64,000 bases of DNA from Methylorubrum sp. B1-46. Lineage in GTDB: Bacteria > Pseudomonadota > Alphaproteobacteria > Rhizobiales > Beijerinckiaceae. The position numbers and the translations under genes are program-made. Position 1 is the stretch's first letter. Every line of letters begins with the position of its first letter. Where the stretch lies: contig NZ_CP088247.1 in assembly GCF_021117295.1 (NCBI RefSeq), positions 5,285,001 to 5,349,000 on the forward strand. Reading direction: 5' to 3'. Positions 17,977 to 28,701 of the stretch are shown here, piece after piece. The notes beneath the pieces are model-generated. The model saw only the letters and a program-made list of their open reading frames with translations. It was not told the DNA's origin and did not search any database.

Positions 17977-18843
17977 TCAGTATTTGCGAACCAGCGGCGG
18001 GGGCGGCGCATAGTCGACTGCGGCGACGGCGACCGGGGCACCGAACATGTAGCGAAGGCCGACCTTGACGTCGTGCGCCTCAAGCTCCTTCACTCGATAG
18101 ACCGTCTTCGGGCAGTCCAGAGTGCATGTGACGACGCCGGTCGTGGCCTCGCCCATGTTGAGGTAGCGGTAAGCGGCCTCAAAACGGACGTTCTGCGTCA
18201 CGGCGTAGCCGAGACCGGCATGGAGCGCCCAGGCAAAGTTCGTCCGCTCGTTGTGACGGCCGATCCCGTAGCCGCCCTCGTAGGCGCCGAAGCCCTTGTC
18301 GGTCACGCCGCCGAAGCTGTGATGGGCAACGCCGACGCCGGCGCCGATGAACGGCGTCACGCCGTACCACGTGCCGAGATCGACGTAGCCGTTGGCGAGG
18401 CCGACGATGGAATCGAACTTGCCGCTGGTAACGTTGTAGCCGCCGGAACCGCCGAAAGTCTTGTCCTCGGCGACGAACGTCCACTTGCTGCGGAAGCGGT
18501 ACTCACCGGTCGCATCGACGCGGAGCCAGGGATTGATCTGGTAGCCGAGACCGCCGCCGACGAAGTACTGGTTCGACACCTTGTCCTGGATGACGGCGTA
18601 GTCGTACGGCTTCGGCGGGTGTGAAACGTCTTCGGCAATGCTCTTGCGCAGGTCGAGCGAGCCGTAACCGCCATCGACGCGCAGGTACCAGCCGCCGGCG
18701 AACACCTCCGGTTCCGGCAGCGGCGCGGGCATGGGGGGCGGTGGCGGCAGCAGGTCGGCAGCCTGTGCCAAGCAGGGCACCCCGACGCCCGCGAGGAGCG
18801 TGAGAGAGCGCGCCAGTGCGGGAATTCTGGAGCGGCGGCGCAT
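17977..18843 (-). CDS. Outer-membrane beta-barrel protein, paralogue of the preceding one
   Basis: 288 residues from ATG 18843, which has AAGGA seven bases upstream; an in-frame GTG at 18858 would overlap that site and is rejected. Signal peptide, then ADLLPPPPPMPAPLPEPEVF, GGWYLRVDGGYGSLDL and the shared GLGYQINPWLRVDATGEYRF. The strands WALHAGLGYAVTQNVRFEAA and VKVGLRYMFG match the Omp31-like barrels, and the protein ends in an aromatic residue. Tandem with the related gene at 16947-17801, 175 bases away. Confidence 0.8.
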   Translation of the reverse strand: MRRRSRIPALARSLTLLAGVGVPCLAQAADLLPPPPPMPAPLPEPEVFAGGWYLRVDGGYGSLDLRKSIAEDVSHPPKPYDYAVIQDKVSNQYFVGGGLGYQINPWLRVDATGEYRFRSKWTFVAEDKTFGGSGGYNVTSGKFDSIVGLANGYVDLGTWYGVTPFIGAGVGVAHHSFGGVTDKGFGAYEGGYGIGRHNERTNFAWALHAGLGYAVTQNVRFEAAYRYLNMGEATTGVVTCTLDCPKTVYRVKELEAHDVKVGLRYMFGAPVAVAAVDYAPPPPLVRKY

Positions 18844-19225
18844 TAAGATATCCTTCACCCGTCGAGCGCGCCGAAAGGTCAGGCCGGCTCGAGATGCGAG
18901 TGCAAGGATGGTCTATGAAAGTTAAGCCGCGCTTAACGTAAAAAATTAGTCTTGTCGATCCGTTTCCTGGACCGTCATAGCCGAGAGAAACTCAGTACCA
19001 TCGCCGATTGTGCCGCACGGTGGATCATCACCGCTCGGGCCGGTCCCGCCTTGCGAGGGGCCGCCCTGATCGCTCTCTGCCGGGAGGCAGTCCGTCGTCG
19101 AGTCGAGGAAAGCCCCCGAACATTGTCCGCCCGTTCTGCTCGGTGACGTTGTCCCGGGTCACCGCTTCGCTGATGCGCGCGATGACGATGCGGGATCGCC
19201 CCGAAGCGATCGAACGGAAACGAGG
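18844..19225. other. Intergenic region with an inverted repeat
   Basis: About 380 bases between an outer-membrane protein gene and the 3-prime end of glmM. The part near 18890-18950 is AT-richer than its surroundings and includes gttaagc-cgc-gcttaac (18921-18937), a perfect 7-bp inverted repeat about 80 bases upstream of the outer-membrane gene start, a plausible regulator site. Nothing coding is recognisable. Confidence 0.5.
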
Positions 19226-20566
19226 TCAGGCCGCCGCGCGGGTCACGGCGTCGACCACCTCGTCCACCACCTCGGCGACGAGGTCATGGTCGTCGCCCTC
19301 GGCCATCACGCGGATGACGGGTTCCGTGCCCGAGGGACGGATCACGAGGCGGCCCGACTGGCCGAGACGGTCCTTGGCATGGGCGATGGCCGTCACCACC
19401 GAATCCGCGCGCAGCGGCTCGCCGGAGCGGAAGCGGACGTTCTTGAGGATCTGCGGAAGCGGCTCAAAGCAGTGGCAGACTTCGCTCACCGGCAGGTTGC
19501 GGCGCTTGACGACGCTGAGGAGCTGTAGGGCGGCCACCAAGCCGTCGCCCGTGGTCGCGTAATCCGACATGATGATGTGGCCGGATTGCTCGCCGCCGAG
19601 ATTGTAGCCGTGCTCGCGCATGTGTTCGAGCACGTAGCGGTCGCCGACGGCTGTGCGGGCGAGCGTCAGGCCGAGCCCGTTGATGAAGCGTTCGAGGCCG
19701 AGATTCGACATGATGGTGGCGACGAGGCCCGGCTGTGTGAGCCGCTCGTCCTCTTTCCACGAGCGGGCCACGGCCGCCATGAGCTGGTCGCCATCGACCT
19801 TCTGGCCCTTCTCGTCGACGATGAGCACCCGGTCGGCGTCACCGTCGAGGGCGATGCCGACATCGGCGCGCAGCTCGCGCACCTTCTGTACGAGGGCTTC
19901 CGGCGCGGTCGAGCCGACATCCTGGTTGATATTGAAGCCGTCCGGCTCGACGCCGATGGCGATCACCTCGGCGCCCAGCTCCCAGAGCGTCTCCGGGGCG
20001 ACACGGTAGGCGGCGCCATTGGCGCAGTCCACGACGACGCGCAGGCCGTCGAGGGTGACGTGGCGGGGCAGCGTGCGCTTGGCGAACTCGATGTAGCGGG
20101 CATGCACGCTCTCGATCCGCTTGGCTCGGCCGAGGTCGCGCGACCCGGCGAGGCGGCGGCGCATGTCGCCGTCGATCAGGCTCTCGATCTCAAGCTCCAA
20201 CTCGTCGTTGAGCTTGAACCCGTCGGGCCCGAACAGCTTGATGCCGTTGTCCTCGAACGGGTTGTGCGAGGCCGAGATCATTACGCCGATATCGGCGCGC
20301 ATGGAGCGGGTCAGCATGGCGACGGCGGGAGTCGGCATCGGACCCAGCAGCAGCACGTCCATGCCGACCGAAGTGAAGCCGGCCACCAGCGCGGTCTCGA
20401 TCATGTAGCCCGAGAGCCGGGTATCCTTGCCGATCACGACGCGATGGCGATGGTCGCCGCGCTGGAAGATCAGGCCCGCGGCCTGCCCGACCTTGAGGGC
20501 GAGTTCCGGCGTGATGACGCCGTTGGCCCGGCCGCGGATGCCGTCGGTTCCGAAGTGTTTGCGCAA
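19226..20566 (-). CDS. glmM: Phosphoglucosamine mutase
   Basis: Enzyme of 446 residues interconverting glucosamine 6-phosphate and glucosamine 1-phosphate for UDP-GlcNAc, peptidoglycan and LPS synthesis. The N-terminal [14 protein letters not shown], the phosphoserine loop [20 protein letters not shown], the metal loop LDGDADRVL and the phosphate-binding [15 protein letters not shown] are all present. The start is TTG at 20566 with GGAGAAG upstream, which gives the standard family length and N-terminus; an 80-residue upstream extension is not conserved. In many alphaproteobacteria glmM follows ftsH directly; here a TauE-type gene is inserted between them. Confidence 0.95.
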   Translation of the reverse strand: MRKHFGTDGIRGRANGVITPELALKVGQAAGLIFQRGDHRHRVVIGKDTRLSGYMIETALVAGFTSVGMDVLLLGPMPTPAVAMLTRSMRADIGVMISASHNPFEDNGIKLFGPDGFKLNDELELEIESLIDGDMRRRLAGSRDLGRAKRIESVHARYIEFAKRTLPRHVTLDGLRVVVDCANGAAYRVAPETLWELGAEVIAIGVEPDGFNINQDVGSTAPEALVQKVRELRADVGIALDGDADRVLIVDEKGQKVDGDQLMAAVARSWKEDERLTQPGLVATIMSNLGLERFINGLGLTLARTAVGDRYVLEHMREHGYNLGGEQSGHIIMSDYATTGDGLVAALQLLSVVKRRNLPVSEVCHCFEPLPQILKNVRFRSGEPLRADSVVTAIAHAKDRLGQSGRLVIRPSGTEPVIRVMAEGDDHDLVAEVVDEVVDAVTRAAA

Positions 20567-20714
20567 CGTCGCTTCTCCGCGCTCGGCGTGGCTCGCAGAC
20601 GGCCACCTTACCAGATCATGCCCCCGGCCGGCGGAGCGGATCGCGGGCGTGGTGAATCGGTTGCTCCGCGACAAAGGCGGTCGAAATGGGGCGGTCGAGC
20701 CTGTTCGACCGGCG

Positions 20715-21464
20715 TCATCGAAGAAGTTGCGGGACCGATGCGACGAGCAGGGCGATGCCCGAAGCGGTGAGGAGCCCGAGGACGAGCCTGCGGAATGCCG
20801 CTTCACTCAATCCGACATAGATGCGGGCGCCGACGACCGCGGGAACGAGCATGGCCGGGAGCACCAGCCCGATCATCGGCAGCATGGTGCGGGTGATGAG
20901 CCCTGAGGCGACGTAGACCAGCAGGGTGACCGCGAGCATCGACAGGTTGAAGTTCTGGATGACGGCGCGCTGGACGTCCCGCTCGTAGCCGCGGAGCGTG
21001 CACCAGAGCGTCGGCAGCGTACCCGTGAACCCGCCGAGACCGCCGAGGAAGCCGCCGCCGAGGCCGATGGCCGCGTCGGCGATCCGGCCGCCGACGGTGA
21101 TCCGCGGGAGGTCCTTCGACAGGAGCATCGCCGGGCACCACAGGACGAGCACGGCCCCGAGGAGGGCCTTGAACCAGTGCAGGTCGAGATGCGGCAACAG
21201 GAAGGCCCCGAGCGGCACCCCGGCGAGGCCGCCGAGGACGAAGGGGGCCAGCAGGCCGAAGGCGAAGCCTCTGCGCACGGTGAAGGCGGCGACGACCTGG
21301 CCTGCCAGGGCGCCGGTGACCGCCAGCGCCGCCGCAAGCTGCGGATCGATCACCCACACCCAGATCGACATGGCCACGAGGCCGAAGGCGAAGCCGGACA
21401 GGCCCTGGACGAAGCCGGCGATCGCTGCGCCGAGAGCGACGATCACGATGACCGAACTCGGCAT
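20715..21464 (-). CDS. TauE/SafE-family membrane exporter
   Basis: Protein of 249 residues with about eight hydrophobic helices in two repeats, each starting with a glycine-rich helix ([38 protein letters not shown]). This is the TauE/SafE (DUF81) plan; members export sulfite, sulfoacetate or other organic anions, or are of unknown substrate. It is located between ftsH and glmM in the same direction, but a hairpin terminator separates it from ftsH. The substrate cannot be inferred from sequence. Confidence 0.82.
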   Translation of the reverse strand: MPSSVIVIVALGAAIAGFVQGLSGFAFGLVAMSIWVWVIDPQLAAALAVTGALAGQVVAAFTVRRGFAFGLLAPFVLGGLAGVPLGAFLLPHLDLHWFKALLGAVLVLWCPAMLLSKDLPRITVGGRIADAAIGLGGGFLGGLGGFTGTLPTLWCTLRGYERDVQRAVIQNFNLSMLAVTLLVYVASGLITRTMLPMIGLVLPAMLVPAVVGARIYVGLSEAAFRRLVLGLLTASGIALLVASVPQLLR

Positions 21465-21518
21465 GGCCGGCCGTTCTGTCCAACTCAGAGGGGTGGGGTG
21501 CGAGTCGCGGACATGAAA

Positions 21519-21540
21519 AGGGGCGCCTCTCGGCGCCCCT
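21519..21540 (-). terminator. Intrinsic terminator after ftsH
   Basis: Nine-base perfect arms (aggggcgcc at 21519-21527, ggcgcccct at 21532-21540) with a tctc loop. On the minus strand the stem is followed by TTTT, and it lies 21 bases beyond the ftsH stop. Confidence 0.85.
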
Positions 21541-21560
21541 CCCCTACCCGTCTTCGGAGG

Positions 21561-23489
<1,929 letters not shown>

Positions 23490-23626
23490 CGATCGGTCCT
23501 GGGAGGCGTGCGAGCGTCGTCCCGCAAGGTCGCGGCATACCCCACGCGCTCGAAGCCAATGTAGGCGGCCCCCCCTCGCTTGCCAAGTAAATCGGACGCG
23601 CCTGCGGCGAGGGTGACCGCGTAGCG

Positions 23627-24658
23627 TTAGCGCCCCACCCCGCCTGCCCTGCGCGGGGGCGCTGCGGCGAGACGGATCATCCCCTCGTCGTCTGCTTCGA
23701 TCAGGGTGCCGCGAAGGGTGCGGCGCAGCGCCCTCCCCTCGGCGAGCGCCGGCAACAGGGCTTCGAGAACGAGGGCTTCGAGCCGTTCGAGGCGCTTCGG
23801 GACCGTCGACCCGTGATCCGGCACGACCCTGTCGAGAGCGGCATCGAGCACGCGCATCACGATCGCCTCCGGTTCCCGGCGCAGGCGATGGCCGTCGAGG
23901 CGCAGCGTCCCTTCCTCCCTGCCCGCGATCTCCGACAAGACCGCGAGGGCGCGCTGCCCGAGCGCGGCATCGTCCCGCGCGGCGCGGACGGCAAGCCGGC
24001 CAAGGCGAGCCGCGTTCAGGCCCTCCCCCGCCAGAAGCGGCAGGAGGGTGCGCAGCCGGGCTCGGGTGAACCGCGCATCGGCGTTGGACGGATCGCGTAG
24101 AAAGGGGAGACGGTGGGCCTCGCAATAGGCCACGAGGTCGACTTTCGGGATGTCGAGGAAGGGCCGCGCCAGCCGGATGTTCGGTGCGAGCGCACGCTCG
24201 CGGCGCATGCCGGCGAGACCGGAGGGGCCGCTGCCGGCGATGAGCCGCATCAGGACGGTCTCGGCCTGATCATCGAGCGTGTGGGCGGTGAGAACGTGAG
24301 CGGCGCCGATTCGCGCAGCGTGGTCCTTGAGGAGGCGGTACCGGGCCTCGCGTGCGGCAGCCTGGATACCGCTGTCGCGGCGCGGCGTGTCCCATGTCAG
24401 GATCGTGTGCACGAGGCCGAGATCCGCCGCGAGGCGCCCGACACCGGCCGCTTCCTCGCACGAACCCGCGCGCAGGGCGTGATCGACGGTGGCGACATGG
24501 ACGCGCGCGCCGCCCGAGCGGGCCGCGTGCATCAGTGCGGTGGAATCCGGCCCGCCGGAGACGGCAAGCAGCAGCGGAGACGTCGCCGTGTCGAGGAACG
24601 GGACGAGGGCGCGGGCGAGCCGTTCGTCGAGGGACGCTCTCGCTTCCGATTCCTGCAT
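23627..24658 (-). CDS. tilS: tRNA(Ile)-lysidine synthetase
   Basis: Protein of 343 residues that modifies C34 of the CAU-anticodon isoleucine tRNA to lysidine, making it read AUA. The N-type ATP pyrophosphatase loop [13 protein letters not shown] lies near residues 33-45, and [22 protein letters not shown] near 118-139 is characteristic of TilS. The C-terminal substrate-binding part is shorter than in E. coli, as is usual for alphaproteobacteria. It precedes ftsH and follows ybgF, a gene order conserved in this class. Confidence 0.94.
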   Translation of the reverse strand: MQESEARASLDERLARALVPFLDTATSPLLLAVSGGPDSTALMHAARSGGARVHVATVDHALRAGSCEEAAGVGRLAADLGLVHTILTWDTPRRDSGIQAAAREARYRLLKDHAARIGAAHVLTAHTLDDQAETVLMRLIAGSGPSGLAGMRRERALAPNIRLARPFLDIPKVDLVAYCEAHRLPFLRDPSNADARFTRARLRTLLPLLAGEGLNAARLGRLAVRAARDDAALGQRALAVLSEIAGREEGTLRLDGHRLRREPEAIVMRVLDAALDRVVPDHGSTVPKRLERLEALVLEALLPALAEGRALRRTLRGTLIEADDEGMIRLAAAPPRRAGGVGR

Positions 24659-24714
24659 CGTCTTCTTCCGAAAGCCGATGGCGACCTCTCGGAACGAGGT
24701 GCTCGCCGCGTCGT

Positions 24715-25740
24715 TCAGGCGGTGCAGCGGGCGCGCTTCTGCTCCCGCTCGACGCCTTGGCGCACGCCGGCACCCGCCCCCGGAAACTTCCGCTCGACCT
24801 CGGCCAGCGTGGCGCAGGCCTGCGCCTTGGCACCGAGGGCATGCAGGGAGGTGCCGAGCTTTAGCATGGCCTCGGGGGCGACGGGCGAGTTGGCGTAATC
24901 GGTCGAGACCTTCAGGAACTGCTCGGCGGCCTCGCGGGTGCGGTTGCGCTGGAGGTAGCTCTCGCCGAGCCAGTAGGTCGCCTTCGGCACCAGCCGGTCA
25001 CGAGGATGGGACTGGATGAACTGGCGCAGGCTCATCTCGGCCTGCTCGTACTGGCGTTCGCGGATCAGGGCATAGGCCGCCTCGAAATCGGCCTGCGCGT
25101 CGCCGCTGCCGGTGGCGGCGATGCTCGCACTGGCGCCGGGCGCCTCGACCGGCCCGATCGAGCCGGTGCGCGCGGGCGGAGGCGAGAGATCGACCGGCCC
25201 GCCGAAGCCGGGCGGCGGCAGATCCATGTCGTCGGCCGCTCCGGCCTCTGCCTCCGCCACTGTTGGAGGAACGGAGCGGCGCAGGGGCGTTTCGGCCTCG
25301 GCGATGGCGCCGGTCGGCAGCGGCAGCGAGGGCTGCGTCGTCCCGAGCGGCTTCGGCGCCCCCGGCGCATTCGGGTTCTGCTCAGGGTCGAAGGCGTCGC
25401 TGCGCTTGCCCGGCCGAGCTTCGCCGGGATTGGTGCCGTAGGGGGAGGCGGAGGGCGGCGAGGCGGCGGGAGCCGGTGCCTTGCGGGCCGGGGCGGCGGT
25501 GCTCCCCTTCCCTTCCTGGAAGCGGAACTCGACATCCTCCTGGAACTTCCGAAGCTGTTCCTTGAGCTGCCGGTTCTCATACTGAAGTGTTTCGATCTGC
25601 CCGGAGAGTTGCCGAGAGACGTTCTCGAGTCGGTTGAGGCGCACCACGAGCTCGGAGGCGTCCTGCGCCTGCGCCGCGCACAACGCAGCCGATGAGATCG
25701 AGAGGCCGAGTCCGAGAGTCAGGAGGGGGCGGCGGAACAT
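24715..25740 (-). CDS. ybgF: Tol-Pal system periplasmic protein YbgF/CpoB
   Basis: Exported protein of 341 residues. A signal peptide (to about residue 26) precedes a coiled coil (SELVVRLNRLENVSRQLSGQ onward) for trimerisation, a long Pro/Ala-rich linker, and a C-terminal TPR unit (AYALIRERQYEQAEMSLRQF; ATYWLGESYLQRNRTREAAE) ending with a conserved cysteine. CpoB coordinates outer-membrane constriction with peptidoglycan synthesis. The start at 25740 gives a standard signal peptide; the 30 residues upstream are unrelated. It follows pal with a hairpin in between. Confidence 0.93.
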   Translation of the reverse strand: MFRRPLLTLGLGLSISSAALCAAQAQDASELVVRLNRLENVSRQLSGQIETLQYENRQLKEQLRKFQEDVEFRFQEGKGSTAAPARKAPAPAASPPSASPYGTNPGEARPGKRSDAFDPEQNPNAPGAPKPLGTTQPSLPLPTGAIAEAETPLRRSVPPTVAEAEAGAADDMDLPPPGFGGPVDLSPPPARTGSIGPVEAPGASASIAATGSGDAQADFEAAYALIRERQYEQAEMSLRQFIQSHPRDRLVPKATYWLGESYLQRNRTREAAEQFLKVSTDYANSPVAPEAMLKLGTSLHALGAKAQACATLAEVERKFPGAGAGVRQGVEREQKRARCTA

Positions 25741-25841
25741 GGCGGCTGGCACCGATCGGTCTTCTGGCTCGCGGCCATCGTGGTGCGACCCCCGATTCCC
25801 GTCTCCGGGCGTTCGGCGAGGCACGCTCACCCGTTAACAGA

Positions 25842-25869
25842 AGGCCCGGTCGGCCGCAAAACCGGGCCT
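25842..25869 (-). terminator. Hairpin between pal and ybgF
   Basis: Nine-base perfect arms aggcccggt (25842-25850) and accgggcct (25861-25869), ten-base loop, ten bases beyond the pal stop on the minus strand. The following sequence is only weakly T-rich (ttctgtt). It may attenuate rather than end transcription into ybgF. Confidence 0.65.
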
Positions 25870-25878
25870 CGACTCGTG

Positions 25879-26391
25879 TCAGGATCCGGCGCCGCCGTCG
25901 AGGACGCTGACGGAGCGGCGGTTCTGCGACCAGCAGGAGATGTCGTTGCACACGGCCACCGGACGCTCCTTGCCGTAGGAGACGGTCCGCATCCGCGAGG
26001 CCGAGATGCCGCGGGAGGCGAGATAGTCCTGAACCGTCTGCGCGCGGCGGGCACCCAGCGAGTAGTTGTACTCGCGCGTGCCGCGCTCGTCGGCGTGCCC
26101 CTCGATGAGGAAGCTGTAGCGCGGGTAGCGCTGGAGCCACGACGCCTGCTTGTCGAGGGTGGCGGTGGCGGTCGGCGTCAGATCCGTCGAATCGGATTCA
26201 AAGAACACCCGGTCACCGACATTCACGACGAAGTCCTGGGCGCTGCCGGGGCGCGCGACGCCGCCCGCACCGCCTGCGCCGAAGCCGGAGGCGTCGGCGA
26301 GATCGCTGTCCTTGCTGCAGGCGCCGAGCCCGAGCGCGGCGCAGAGCGCCAGCGTCAGGGAAAGCCCACGAATGCGCGCGGGTGTCGACAT
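25879..26391 (-). CDS. pal: Peptidoglycan-associated lipoprotein Pal
   Basis: Outer-membrane lipoprotein of 170 residues of the Tol-Pal complex. The signal peptide ends in a lipobox (LALCAALGLGACSKD, lipidated cysteine near 23), followed by a short linker and an OmpA-like domain with FLIEGHADERGTREYNYSLG and RRAQTVQDYLASRG for diaminopimelate binding. ATG 26391 has GAGGAG seven bases upstream; an upstream in-frame codon would add five residues. Usually tolB precedes pal in alphaproteobacteria; here an Hpt-domain gene lies upstream instead, after a 355-base gap. Confidence 0.95.
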   Translation of the reverse strand: MSTPARIRGLSLTLALCAALGLGACSKDSDLADASGFGAGGAGGVARPGSAQDFVVNVGDRVFFESDSTDLTPTATATLDKQASWLQRYPRYSFLIEGHADERGTREYNYSLGARRAQTVQDYLASRGISASRMRTVSYGKERPVAVCNDISCWSQNRRSVSVLDGGAGS

Positions 26392-26746
26392 CGTCTGTCT
26401 CCTCACGGCCGAGCCGTGCCGGTTGTCCTATCCGATGCCGTCTCGATCGAATGGCGATCGGGACCGGCGCCGAGTTGCTGCTTGGATGAGACCTCGATCA
26501 CCGCACGCGCACTTGCGCCGGCTGAGAGCCTTCTCGTTCCAGATGGTGTAGCGGCCGATGGTTAAGTGTCTCTCACGGATGCGATCGTGCTGCTGTCTGC
26601 CCGCGAGACGGGGAGAGCCGTGACCGGTTCAAGCTCGACCGCACCGCGATGCCCCTGTTCAGCCGAAAAATGGGGCGCGCCGTGGGCGCAGGCCTCAGGC
26701 GCGCTGCATTGCCGAGCCATGTTGCGACGCGGCAACAGGGGGAGGC
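26392..26746. other. Intergenic region upstream of pal, no gene seen
   Basis: This stretch should contain the pal promoter. It carries no recognisable coding sequence and, in particular, no trace of a tolB 3-prime end, which is where tolB would be expected. Confidence 0.5.
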
Positions 26747-27106
26747 TCAAGCGGCACGCAGGGTTGCGATGGCCTTCCGCGCGTGGCGGGCGGCGTGAAC
26801 CGCGGTTCCGAGTGGGGTCGCAATCTCGGCGCCGCTAAGGCAGGCCTGCTCCAGGGCGGCACAGGCCTCCGACAGGTCATGGAAGGAAAGGCCGCCGCTC
26901 GACGAGACGAGGTTGTGCGCGTCCTGAGCCAGCCGCGACGGCTCGGTGGCTGGCGGATCGAGGCGCGCCGCGATTTCGCGATCGAGCACTTCGAGCAGTT
27001 CCATAAGGCGGGAATGGCCGAACAGTGCCTCCAGCTCGGCCAAGCTGTCGGCGTCGAAGACGGTTGCCCGGGCAGGGTCGGGCTGCGGCGCGGCGGGCGG
27101 GATCAT
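26747..27106 (-). CDS. Hpt-domain phosphotransfer protein
   Basis: Protein of 119 residues, all-helical in appearance, with the histidine phosphotransfer motif DAHNLVSSSGGLSFHDL; His64 is the predicted phosphorylated residue and the glycines after it match the HxLKG-type consensus loosely. No other domain. It is divergent from a stand-alone receiver protein gene whose start lies 104 bases away, so the two may be partners in a phosphorelay. A sensor kinase is not in view. Confidence 0.8.
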   Translation of the reverse strand: MIPPAAPQPDPARATVFDADSLAELEALFGHSRLMELLEVLDREIAARLDPPATEPSRLAQDAHNLVSSSGGLSFHDLSEACAALEQACLSGAEIATPLGTAVHAARHARKAIATLRAA

Positions 27107-27210
27107 TCCATTGCTCAGCTTTGCGAAAGATTGCTATGCGGCTGTCGAGTTAACGAAGCATTAACCGTTCAACCGCGTGATGAAGTCCATCCCGAAATTG
27201 GATAAGGACC

Positions 27211-27606
27211 ATGTCGTCAGTCACGACCGTGCTCATCGTCGAGGACAATTACCTGTTGTTGGAGATGCTGACGCGGCTGTGCGAGCGGGAGGGCATGCGC
27301 GTGCTGGCGGCCTCCAGCGGCGAGGCCGCGCTGACGGCCTTGCGGGACGGGGGCGAGTCGATCGACTGGCTGTTCACCGACATCGGTCTGCCGGGCCTCG
27401 TCGACGGCTGGGCGGTCGCCAGCGCTTATCGGGAGCGTCATCCGCAGCGGCCGATCGTCTATGCCTCCTCGGCGGTGCAGATCGAGGGCCGGACGGTTCG
27501 CGGCAGCCTCTATCTCCGCAAGCCGTTCGAAACGCGGGCGATTGTGGAGCTTGCCAGCATCATGGCCGCGCGCGCCGGCGAGGGTCGAGGCGTTCTTGCT
27601 CGCTGA
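27211..27606 (+). CDS. Single-domain response regulator (CheY-like)
   Basis: Receiver domain of 131 residues without an output domain. Acidic pocket VLIVEDN near residues 7-13, phospho-acceptor Asp57 in WLFTDIGLPG, conserved serine-type switch in VYASS, and the lysine of LYLRKPFE. Such single receivers act through protein contacts. It is divergent from an Hpt protein gene, its likely phosphodonor. AAGGA just before the ATG supports this start. Confidence 0.88.
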   Translation: MSSVTTVLIVEDNYLLLEMLTRLCEREGMRVLAASSGEAALTALRDGGESIDWLFTDIGLPGLVDGWAVASAYRERHPQRPIVYASSAVQIEGRTVRGSLYLRKPFETRAIVELASIMAARAGEGRGVLAR

Positions 27607-27627
27607 TGGGCCGGGCGCTGCGGCATC

Positions 27628-28653
27628 CTACGCCGCCACGGCGAACAGTGCGCGGATATCCGACTCTGCCTCCCATGTATCGAGGCGCACACAGCTGAGA
27701 TCCTCCGGCCGGTGTCGGGCGTAGAGAGCGAAGCTCTCGGCGACGAAGTCGGGCAGATCGAGAAGGCGCGGCGCGGCGCGGCGCCCGTCACCCTTGAACA
27801 AGGTAGAGCCCGGCACGCCGTAACGCTCGGCGATGCCCGGTAGAACCGGCCAGACCGGCTCGGCCGCGAGGGTGTCGGGGGCGTAGGCGGCAACCGGGAG
27901 ATCGAGCGGGGCGCAGCCTGCCTCGCGGGCAAGGCGCCGGGCCAGGTCGCCGAGCACGTGAAGCCTGGGGTGGTTGATGACGTGCATGAACACCCCGTCG
28001 CGGCTCCACCGGGCGAATTCTCGATCGAGGCCGAAGCCGACATCACGCGCCGTGCGCAGCAGGTAGGCCGCGCTCGAGTGCCACAGATCGAAGTAGCCGA
28101 GCCGTTCGAAGATGGTGCCGGTGTAGAGCCGCAGGGTCGCCTCGACGCTCAGCCCCCGACGGAAGCCCTGAAGCGCGATCGCCGAGTGATACGGCCCGAT
28201 CGGCGAGGCGACGAGCCGCGACAGCCGCAGGCTCGCCTCGTCCCCGACGTGAACGAGATCGGGATGGAAGCCGGAGAACAGGATCGTCGGGAACAGCCGC
28301 AGGCCGGGTACGCGCTCGGCGAGGTCGTGGACGTTGCCACCGGCAACGAAGCCGACCGGGAAGAACTGCGAGAAGACATGGTCGGCGTCCGCCAGATGGC
28401 GCGCGAGCCGGTCGATATGCCCGAAGCGGCGGCCCAGACCCGCGATCAGGATCGTCTCCACTGCCGCCCCCGGCAGGAGCAGGCGCAGGGCCTGCGCGAT
28501 CCCGGTGGCTTGGCAATTGCCGATCACCGCGATGCGGGGGCGGCCCGCCGATGCCCGCCACGGTCTCGCCCAGGATCGCGGGGAGAAGGAGCGCAAAGCG
28601 GCGGCCTGGACGGCCGGGACGAGCGGCTTGAAAAGGGCGGGGAGCGGGGCCAA
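27628..28653 (-). CDS. WcbI-family polysaccharide biosynthesis putative acetyltransferase
   Basis: Protein of 341 residues. After a short basic leader, IAVIGNCQATGIAQALRLLL (GNCQ at residues 45-48) is the signature of the WcbI domain, named from Burkholderia capsule loci, where the protein binds coenzyme A and is thought to acylate capsule sugar. Downstream FPTILFSGFHPDLVHVG and FMHVINHPRLHVLGDLA are further family regions. It is divergent from a GSCFA-domain gene 48 bases away, another predicted GDSL-like hydrolase/acyltransferase. No capsule cluster surrounds them. Confidence 0.8.
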   Translation of the reverse strand: MAPLPALFKPLVPAVQAAALRSFSPRSWARPWRASAGRPRIAVIGNCQATGIAQALRLLLPGAAVETILIAGLGRRFGHIDRLARHLADADHVFSQFFPVGFVAGGNVHDLAERVPGLRLFPTILFSGFHPDLVHVGDEASLRLSRLVASPIGPYHSAIALQGFRRGLSVEATLRLYTGTIFERLGYFDLWHSSAAYLLRTARDVGFGLDREFARWSRDGVFMHVINHPRLHVLGDLARRLAREAGCAPLDLPVAAYAPDTLAAEPVWPVLPGIAERYGVPGSTLFKGDGRRAAPRLLDLPDFVAESFALYARHRPEDLSCVRLDTWEAESDIRALFAVAA

Positions 28654-28701
28654 GCGGCGCGCGGCCTCTCGCGGGCGGGCGTGCAGGAGTCGGATCAGGC
28701 G

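Noticed and set aside
23490..24125. Two-hundred-residue upstream extension of ftsH
   Set aside because: Arg/Pro-rich, overlaps tilS in another frame, and the conserved FtsH N-terminus begins at 23489.
27958..28701. Upstream in-frame extension of the GSCFA gene
   Set aside because: It is entirely antisense to the WcbI gene and lacks conservation; ATG 28702 starts the conserved protein.
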